In this document: piece after piece, positions 58,421 to 64,000 of the stretch
Numbering within the stretch: the first letter of the stretch is position 1
Layout of the letters: every line of letters starts with the position of its first letter
Origin: Streptomyces flaveus
Lineage (GTDB): Bacteria > Actinomycetota > Actinomycetes > Streptomycetales > Streptomycetaceae
DNA: 64,000 bases
NCBI RefSeq assembly: GCF_014647675.1
Contig: NZ_BMPQ01000008.1
Span: 84,559 to 148,558, forward strand
Direction: 5' to 3'
Notes under the pieces: generated by a model
Database searches by the model: none
What the model was told of the DNA's origin: nothing
Seen by the model: the letters and a program-made list of their open reading frames with translations, nothing else
Translations under genes and position numbers: made by a program

Positions 58421-58990
58421 TCAGGTGCCCGAGCCGAGGGCCCAGCGGGCGAGCGTCTCGTAGCGGGGGCGTTCGCCCGGTATGCCCGACTTGGGGAGAT
58501 TACTGCGGACCAGGCACAGCTCGGCCACGGTCCAGGGGCGCCCGGCGAAGTCGTGCAGCAGGGCGGTGTACGGGGCGAAGTCCGCCGAGCCCCGGCTCCG
58601 GGCGACGGTGAGGTGCGGCCGGTAGCGGCGGTGCTCCTCGATCGGGACGCCCGCCTTGCGCGCCGCCGCCTCCGCCCGCTCGGCGAGCAGCCGCATCGTG
58701 CCCACGTCCCCGGTCGCGCCGATCCACAGCGCCCGGCCGCCGAAGTGGCCTCCGGCCCGCAGTTCCAGCGCGAACGGATCCGTCCGGCGAGCCGCCCGCT
58801 CGAGTCTCGCCGACAGCTCCGGTACGAGTTCGTCGTCGACCTCGCCGTAGAACGCGAGCGTGAAGTGCCAGCCGGGGCGACCCGTCCAGCGCAGGCCCTC
58901 GGCACCTGGCAGTTTCTCCAACTGGCCGACGACTACGGCGAGTTCGGCGGTCACATCCTCCGGCGGCAGCACTGCGGCGAAGAGTCTCAT
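58421..58990 (-). CDS. thpR: 2'-5' RNA ligase / RNA 2',3'-cyclic phosphodiesterase
   Basis: A 189-residue 2H phosphoesterase. Both His-x-Thr motifs are present: HFTL at H42 and HLTV at H126, on either side of the central GHFGGRALWIG. Bacterial ThpR opens RNA 2',3'-cyclic phosphates and can reversibly form 2'-5' linkages in vitro. Length matches the family. ATG 58990 gives MRLFAAVLPPEDV, the usual N-terminus. The MFS gene that follows on the minus strand ends 50 bp away. Confidence 0.93.
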   Translation of the reverse strand: MRLFAAVLPPEDVTAELAVVVGQLEKLPGAEGLRWTGRPGWHFTLAFYGEVDDELVPELSARLERAARRTDPFALELRAGGHFGGRALWIGATGDVGTMRLLAERAEAAARKAGVPIEEHRRYRPHLTVARSRGSADFAPYTALLHDFAGRPWTVAELCLVRSNLPKSGIPGERPRYETLARWALGSGT

Positions 58991-59040
58991 GGAGCCAGTC
59001 TCCCCGCCTGACGGCCGAGGCGGCGGCCCCACGCCCCGCC

Positions 59041-60417
59041 CTACGCCACCGTCGCCAACTCCCGCTCCCGCTTCCCCTCCCGCGGGATGAACCGCACCCG
59101 CGGATGCCCGTGGTGCCAGCCCACCGACAGCCGCAGGCCGCCGACTCGGGCGAGGACCAGGCCCACCACCGCTGCCGCCAGGAGCGAGATCAGGCCGCCG
59201 AACGCGAAGCCGATGCGGGCGCCGAACGTGTCGGTGATCCAGCCGACGATGGGTGCCCCCAGCGGCGTACCGCCGACGAAGACCATCATGAACAGGCTCA
59301 TGACGCGGCCGCGCATGGCGGGGTCGGTGGCCATCTGGACGCTGGCGTTGGCGGTGGTGTTGACCGTCAGGGCCGCCATGCCGGTGGGGATCATGAGCAG
59401 GGCGAAGAGCCAGTACGAGGGGGACAGCGCCGCCGCGATCTCCAGTACGCCGAACAGCAGGGCCGCACCGACCAGGAGCCGCAGTCGCACCGAGCCGCGG
59501 CGGGCGGTGAGCAGTGCTCCGGCGACCGAGCCGACCGCCATGAGGGTGTTGAGGAAGCCGTATGTACCGGCGCCCGCGTGGTAGACCTCGTCGGCGAACG
59601 CGGTGAGCCAGATGGGGAAGTTGAAGCCGAAGGTGCCGACGAAACCGATGAGCACGATCGGCCAGATCAGTTCGGGCCGGGAGGCGACGTAGTGCAGGCC
59701 CTCGCGCAGCTGGCCCTTGCCGCGCGGCACCCGCTCCACCTTGTGCAGCTCGCTCGTGCGCATCAGGAGCAGGCCGGTGATGGGGGCGAGGAAGGCGAGG
59801 CCGTTGATCAGGAAGGCCCAGCCGCTGCCGACCGTCGAGATCAGGACGCCCGCGACGGCGGGGCCGATGAGGCGGGCGGAGTGGAAGTTGGCCGAGTTGA
59901 GGCTGACGGCGTTGCGTACCTGGTCGGGGCCGACCATCTCGGAGACGAAGGTCTGCCGGGTCGGGTTGTCGACGACGGTGACCATGCCGAGCAGGAACGC
60001 GATCAGATACACGTGCCAGACCTGCACCTGGCCGCTGAGCGTGAGCACGGCGAGCGCGAGACCGCACAGGCCCAGCGCGCCCTGGGTGAAGAACAGCATG
60101 CGGCGCTTGGGGTAGCGGTCGGCGATGACTCCGCCGTACAGGCCGAAGAGCAGCATCGGCAGGAACTGCAGGGCGGTCGTGATGCCGACCGCGGCCGAGG
60201 AACCGGTCAGGCTCAGCACCAGCCAGTCCTGGGTGATGCGGGACATCCAGGTGCCGGTGTTGGAGACGATGGCTCCGGTGGCGAAGAGCCGGTAGTTCCG
60301 GATCCGCAGGGAGCTGAAGGTCGACGACTTGGCCGGCTGGGCCGTCGTGGTGGTGGCGGTGGGGGAATCGGGGGTGTTCGGTCCGGGGGCGGAGGTTGCT
60401 CCGGGTCCCGTACTCAA
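59041..60417 (-). CDS. MFS transporter (EntS-like)
   Basis: A 458-residue membrane protein with twelve segments after a 35-residue Pro/Thr-rich cytoplasmic start. FSSLRIRNYRLFATGAIVSNTGTWMSRITQDWLVLSLTGSSAAVGITTALQFLPMLLFGLYGGVIADRYPKRRML carries the loop 2-3 motif of the MFS_3 exporters, as in the transporter at 39574. It reads from a point 73 bp downstream of the MarR gene on the same strand, so MarR likely controls it as a drug efflux pump. Confidence 0.9.
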   Translation of the reverse strand: MSTGPGATSAPGPNTPDSPTATTTTAQPAKSSTFSSLRIRNYRLFATGAIVSNTGTWMSRITQDWLVLSLTGSSAAVGITTALQFLPMLLFGLYGGVIADRYPKRRMLFFTQGALGLCGLALAVLTLSGQVQVWHVYLIAFLLGMVTVVDNPTRQTFVSEMVGPDQVRNAVSLNSANFHSARLIGPAVAGVLISTVGSGWAFLINGLAFLAPITGLLLMRTSELHKVERVPRGKGQLREGLHYVASRPELIWPIVLIGFVGTFGFNFPIWLTAFADEVYHAGAGTYGFLNTLMAVGSVAGALLTARRGSVRLRLLVGAALLFGVLEIAAALSPSYWLFALLMIPTGMAALTVNTTANASVQMATDPAMRGRVMSLFMMVFVGGTPLGAPIVGWITDTFGARIGFAFGGLISLLAAAVVGLVLARVGGLRLSVGWHHGHPRVRFIPREGKRERELATVA

Positions 60418-60490
60418 CAGGGTTCGCCTCCTCTGGCGACGACTACAAGGGCTGCGTACGGCTGACGGCTGTGCGGTACTGCCCGTACGG

Positions 60491-60928
60491 CTACAGGTGC
60501 GCCAGCTTCTCCAGGACGGGCGCCGCCTCGCGGAGCTTGGCCCACTCGTCCTCGTCGAGGCCGTCGACCAGTCCGGCCAGCCATACGTTCCGCTTGCGGC
60601 GGCTCTCCTCGAGCATCGCCTCGGCGCGCTCGGTCTGCGTGACGACCTTCTGGCGCCGATCGTCGGGATGCGGCTCCAGCCTGACCAGGCCCTTGGCTTC
60701 GAGCAGGGCGACGATGCGGGTCATCGAGGGCGGCTGCACATGTTCCTTGCGGGCGAGCTCGCCCGGCGTGGCGGTGCCGCAGCGGGCGAGGGTGCCGAGC
60801 ACCGACATCTCGGTCGGGCTCAGCGACTCGTCGACCCGCTGGTGCTTGAGTCGGCGCGACAGGCGCATCACGGCGGATCGCAGGGAGTTCACGGCGGCAG
60901 CGTCGTCGCCATGGGTGAGGTCAGGCAT
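60491..60928 (-). CDS. MarR-family transcriptional regulator
   Basis: A 145-residue MarR protein: LSPTEMSVLGTLARCGTATPGELARKEHVQPPSMTRIVALLEAKGLVRLEPHPDDRRQKVVTQTERAEAMLEES, with wing residues DDRRQK, flanked by dimerisation helices. It heads the unit with the MFS gene downstream. A GTAA-CTCA-TTAC dyad at 60939-60950 lies 11 bp before the start and is a good autoregulatory site. Confidence 0.92.
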   Translation of the reverse strand: MPDLTHGDDAAAVNSLRSAVMRLSRRLKHQRVDESLSPTEMSVLGTLARCGTATPGELARKEHVQPPSMTRIVALLEAKGLVRLEPHPDDRRQKVVTQTERAEAMLEESRRKRNVWLAGLVDGLDEDEWAKLREAAPVLEKLAHL

Positions 60929-60938
60929 GTTGTTTAGG

Positions 60939-60950
60939 GTAACTCATTAC
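60939..60950. promoter_or_regulatory. MarR operator candidate
   Basis: GTAA (60939-60942), CTCA, TTAC (60947-60950) is a short dyad in an AT-rich patch directly before the MarR start, suiting self-repression and control of the MFS pump. Confidence 0.45.
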
Positions 60951-61082
60951 TCTCGCTAAAGACCACTCGGACGGTCGCCCTATGCCCGTGACTCGGGCCA
61001 CTGAACCCTGCCATCACCCATACGAGTGAGCCCAGGCCGAAAAGTCACACAGAACACGGCCGACGGCGGCGACCCTCGTCCC

Positions 61083-61265
61083 ATGGGGACCAGCGTGCTC
61101 AGTCTGCGGATGGACGGGGAGTTGCTCGAACGGCTCCGGGACCGTGCGGCGAAACGAGGGATGAGCGTCCAGGACTATGTCGTCCAGATGCTCGTCAGGG
61201 ATGACTTCGACGAGCGGTTCCAGACCGCGGTCGAGGAGACGGAGAGGTTTTACGGAGTTCCGTAA
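61083..61265 (+). CDS. Ribbon-helix-helix (CopG/Arc-type) DNA-binding protein
   Basis: A 60-residue protein, MGTSVLSLRMDGELLERLRDRAAKRGMSVQDYVVQMLVRDDFD, with a leading beta-strand (SVLSLRM) and two helices with the turn at GMS, as in CopG/Arc/antitoxin-type ribbon-helix-helix proteins, plus a short acidic tail. ATG 61083 is chosen; the ORF could start at 61026 in a poorer region. No toxin gene follows (the next gene is a convergent DUF2530), so it may be a lone antitoxin-like regulator. Confidence 0.72.
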   Translation: MGTSVLSLRMDGELLERLRDRAAKRGMSVQDYVVQMLVRDDFDERFQTAVEETERFYGVP

Positions 61266-61270
61266 CGGCC

Positions 61271-61579
61271 CTACGGGGTGACGTGGCGGTCCTTCGCGGC
61301 GGCGGTGGAATCGGCGCCCGCGTCGGTGTCAGCCTCGGCCGCGGCGCGCTTGATCGCCGCGTCCCGCCTGCGTACGTACCAGATGCCGATCAGCCCGAGT
61401 CCTGCACCGGCCAGGCAGGTCCACAGCCACCACAGATGTCCGTGGTCGTCGAGCCAGCCGTAGAAGGGAAGCTGCGCCAGGAAGAGGACGAACCAGAGGA
61501 TCGCGCCACCCGTGACGGTGGCGACAACGGGCCCTTCAAGGGGTTCCGGTGCCTCGTGCCTGGGTGTCCACTTCGCCAT
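61271..61579 (-). CDS. DUF2530 membrane protein
   Basis: A 102-residue protein with two membrane segments: TPRHEAPEPLEGPVVATVTGGAILWFVLFLAQLPFYGW and HLWWLWTCLAGAGLGLIGIWYVRRRDAAIKR, matching the actinobacterial DUF2530 pattern (EPLEGP...GWL.DHGH..W). The C-terminal tail is charged and Ala-rich. Function is unknown. The ATG at 61579 is the family's usual start. Confidence 0.88.
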   Translation of the reverse strand: MAKWTPRHEAPEPLEGPVVATVTGGAILWFVLFLAQLPFYGWLDDHGHLWWLWTCLAGAGLGLIGIWYVRRRDAAIKRAAAEADTDAGADSTAAAKDRHVTP

Positions 61580-61732
61580 GGGGACAGCTTACGGGGGTTG
61601 CGGGGGCGATCCCCGTGCCCCGGGCGCCCCGTACAACTACGGCACCATTTCCCCGCGTTCCCGTCCTCCCATGGTCGGATCTTTGCCGCGCCCGGCGTGT
61701 GAAGCCCCAAATCGCCCCGTACCGTCGACTGC

Positions 61733-64000
61733 ATGACGCACATCGACGCGGGCGCTGAACTCGATCCCGTGCACCCTGTGCCTGCTCCCCTCACCCGGGC
61801 GAGAGGCCTGACCGCCGCCGAGGTCGCCGAGCGGGTGGCCCGGGGCGAGGTCAACGACGTCCCCGTGCGCAGCAGCCGCTCCACGGTCGACATCGTCCGC
61901 GCGAACGTCTTCACTCGCTTCAACGCGATCATCGGCGTCCTCTGGGTGATCATGCTGTCCGTGGCGCCGATCCAGGACAGCCTGTTCGGCTTTGTGATCC
62001 TGGCGAACACGGGCATCGGCATCATCCAGGAGTGGCGCGCGAAGAAGACCCTGGACTCGCTCGCGGTGATCGGCGAGGCGCGGCCGACCGTACGCAGGGA
62101 CGGGGCCGCCGCCGAGATCGGCACCTCCGAGATCGTGCTCGGGGACCTGATCGAGATCGGGCCCGGCGACAAGATCGTCGTGGACGGCGAGTGCGTCGAG
62201 ACCGACAGCCTGGAGATCGACGAGTCGCTGCTCACCGGTGAGGCGGACCCGGTCGTCAAGCAGCCGGGCGACCAGGTCATGTCGGGCAGCTTCGTGGTGG
62301 CGGGCGGCGGTGCGTTCACCGCCACGAAGGTGGGGCGCGAGGCGTACGCGGCGCAGCTCGCCGAGGAGGCGAGCCGGTTCACGCTGGTCCACTCCGAGCT
62401 GCGTTCCGGTATCTCCACGATCCTCAAGTACGTGACGTGGATGATGGTCCCGACCGCGATCGGCCTCATCATCAGCCAGCTCGTCGTCAAGGACAACGAC
62501 TTCAAGGACTCGGTCGCGCGGACCGTCGGCGGCATCGTCCCGATGGTCCCCGAGGGTCTTGTGCTGCTGACGTCGGTGGCCTTCGCGATCGGCGTCATCC
62601 GGCTCGGCCGCAAGCAGTGCCTCGTGCAGGAACTCCCCGCCATCGAGGGCCTCGCCCGCGTCGACACCGTCTGCCTCGACAAGACGGGCACGCTGACCGA
62701 GGGCGGCATGGACGTGCGCGAGCTGCGTGCGCTGGACGGCAACGACGAGACGTACGTACGCACCGTCCTCGGCGCCCTCGGGGACTCGGACCCGCGGCCG
62801 AACGCGTCCCTGCAGGCGATCATCGACACCTACCCGAACGGCTCGGGCTGGCGCTGTCTTCAGTCGCTGCCGTTTTCCTCGGCGCGCAAATACAGCGGGG
62901 CGTCCTTCAGCGAGAGCGACGGCGACTCGAGTACGTGGCTGCTCGGGGCGCCCGACGTACTGCTGCCCGACGGGGACCCGGCGCTCACCGAGACCGAGCG
63001 GCTCAACGAGGAGGGGCTGCGGGTGCTGCTGCTGGCCCGGGCCGCGCGCGAGCTGGACGACCCCTCGGTCGCCCAGGGCGCCGTGCCCACCGCCCTCGTC
63101 GTCCTGGAGCAGCGGCTGCGGCCTGACGCCGCGGACACGCTGCGCTACTTCGACGAGCAGAACGTACGGGCCAAGGTCATCTCCGGCGACAACGCGGTGT
63201 CCGTGGGCGCGGTCGCCGAAAAGCTGGGGCTCACCGGGAACGTCGTGGACGCGCGCCGGCTGCCCGCCGAGCAGGACGAGATGGCCGAGGCGCTGGACTC
63301 GGGCACCGTCTTCGGGCGGGTCACCCCGCAACAGAAGCGGGACATGGTGGGCGCGCTCCAGTCCCGCGGGCACACCGTCGCGATGACCGGCGACGGCGTG
63401 AACGACGTGCTGGCCCTCAAGGACGCCGACATCGGCGTCTCCATGGGGTCCGGTTCGGAGGCCACGCGGGCCGTGGCGCAGATCGTGCTGCTCAACAACA
63501 GCTTCGCGACGCTGCCGTCGGTGGTCGCGGAGGGGCGGCGGGTGATCGGCAACATCACTCGGGTCGCGACGTTGTTCCTCGTCAAGACGGTGTATTCAGT
63601 GCTGCTGGCGATCATGGTGGTGATCTCGCAGGTCGAGTATCCGTTCCTGCCCCGGCATCTGACGCTGCTGTCGACTCTGACGATCGGGGTCCCGGCGTTC
63701 TTTCTTGCGCTCGCGCCCAACAAGGAGCGGGCTCGGCCGCACTTTGTGCGGCGGGTGATGCGGTATGCGATTCCGGGGGGTGCTGTTGCTGCGGTGGCCA
63801 CCTTTGCTACGTATCTGATCGCTCGGGAGTACTACAGCGGGCCGGGGTCCTTGGCTGCGGAGACCAGTGCGGCGACGTTGACGCTGTTTCTGATCTCCAT
63901 GTGGGTGCTGGCGATCATTGCCCGTCCGTACACGTGGTGGCGGGTGGGGCTGGTTGCGGCCATGGGGGCTGGGTTCCTGCTGGTGCTTGTTGTGCCGTGG
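61733..64000 (+). CDS. Cation-translocating P-type ATPase, CtpE-like (partial, runs off the right edge)
   Basis: 756 codons are visible with no stop before the window end, so the protein is incomplete. From ATG 61733 the order is: N-terminal membrane segments ([18 protein letters not shown]), the TGE loop (residues 168-170, LLTGEAD), segments around [21 protein letters not shown] and [13 protein letters not shown], the phosphorylation motif DKTGTLTEG (D316), the nucleotide domain, the hinge [11 protein letters not shown] (near 552), and C-terminal segments. The pattern GVLWVIML.. [12 protein letters not shown] and [11 protein letters not shown] is that of mycobacterial CtpE, a Ca2+ pump, but the ion here is inferred. 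Confidence 0.9.
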   Translation, partial: MTHIDAGAELDPVHPVPAPLTRARGLTAAEVAERVARGEVNDVPVRSSRSTVDIVRANVFTRFNAIIGVLWVIMLSVAPIQDSLFGFVILANTGIGIIQEWRAKKTLDSLAVIGEARPTVRRDGAAAEIGTSEIVLGDLIEIGPGDKIVVDGECVETDSLEIDESLLTGEADPVVKQPGDQVMSGSFVVAGGGAFTATKVGREAYAAQLAEEASRFTLVHSELRSGISTILKYVTWMMVPTAIGLIISQLVVKDNDFKDSVARTVGGIVPMVPEGLVLLTSVAFAIGVIRLGRKQCLVQELPAIEGLARVDTVCLDKTGTLTEGGMDVRELRALDGNDETYVRTVLGALGDSDPRPNASLQAIIDTYPNGSGWRCLQSLPFSSARKYSGASFSESDGDSSTWLLGAPDVLLPDGDPALTETERLNEEGLRVLLLARAARELDDPSVAQGAVPTALVVLEQRLRPDAADTLRYFDEQNVRAKVISGDNAVSVGAVAEKLGLTGNVVDARRLPAEQDEMAEALDSGTVFGRVTPQQKRDMVGALQSRGHTVAMTGDGVNDVLALKDADIGVSMGSGSEATRAVAQIVLLNNSFATLPSVVAEGRRVIGNITRVATLFLVKTVYSVLLAIMVVISQVEYPFLPRHLTLLSTLTIGVPAFFLALAPNKERARPHFVRRVMRYAIPGGAVAAVATFATYLIAREYYSGPGSLAAETSAATLTLFLISMWVLAIIARPYTWWRVGLVAAMGAGFLLVLVVPW

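Overview
The window looks like the chromosome of a Streptomyces species: very high G+C with strong third-position GC, few start codons other than ATG/GTG, rare TTA codons, conservon-type genes, and a gene order (dmdR1, SIS-domain gene, citrate synthase, pdxH, a CoA-ester catabolic operon, serC) that matches the conserved Streptomyces core as I remember it from S. coelicolor. All product calls rest on reading motifs by eye; no database search was run.

0-6.4 kb: iron regulator DmdR1/IdeR, a SIS-domain sugar-phosphate protein with a DasR-like operator, a PAS/GAF sensory protein, a PP2C phosphatase, two tandem paralogous lipoproteins, an IS5-like remnant and an endonuclease/exonuclease/phosphatase protein. 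6.6-14.8 kb is accessory and scarred: a YtrA-type GntR/ABC operon whose 3' end is duplicated 1.5 kb downstream around two regulator genes, a SnoaL/MarR divergent pair, an IS982-type transposase, and an IscB RNA-guided nuclease preceded by a hairpin-rich stretch that is a candidate omega RNA.

14.6-28.3 kb: a small interrupted ORF ending in a three-way-junction hairpin, citA, pdxH, then one long minus-strand operon (27070 to 16987) for CoA-ester breakdown: TIGR03084 protein, AtuA-like protein, acyl-CoA carboxylase beta and alpha, acyl-CoA dehydrogenase, acyl-CoA ligase, enoyl-CoA hydratase and its probable TetR repressor, with an operator-like dyad at the head. A DMT transporter follows. 28.4-34.5 kb: a toxin-antitoxin pair with an operator over its promoter, then a conservon (histidine kinase-like, roadblock, DUF742) that lacks the usual GTPase and runs directly into two cytochromes P450, the first with a broken ExxR motif.

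34.4-39.4 kb is the strongest candidate for an undescribed system: a divergent XRE/TPR regulator, a zinc-ribbon miniprotein, a 54-residue peptide gene, a strong hairpin, a glutaminase-less asparagine-synthetase-like enzyme and a GNAT acetyltransferase, an arrangement like a ribosomally made, modified peptide pathway but without the usual lasso peptidase. 39.5-64 kb: MFS exporters, serC, SMI1/KNR4 protein, a DrrAB-type exporter with a TetR regulator and a 46-bp operator dyad, a MacAB-type exporter with adaptor, lipoprotein and two-component system, secreted and hydrolytic proteins, an aldo/keto reductase, MarR/MFS pair, a ribbon-helix-helix protein, a DUF2530 protein, and the first 756 codons of a CtpE-like P-type ATPase that runs off the right edge.
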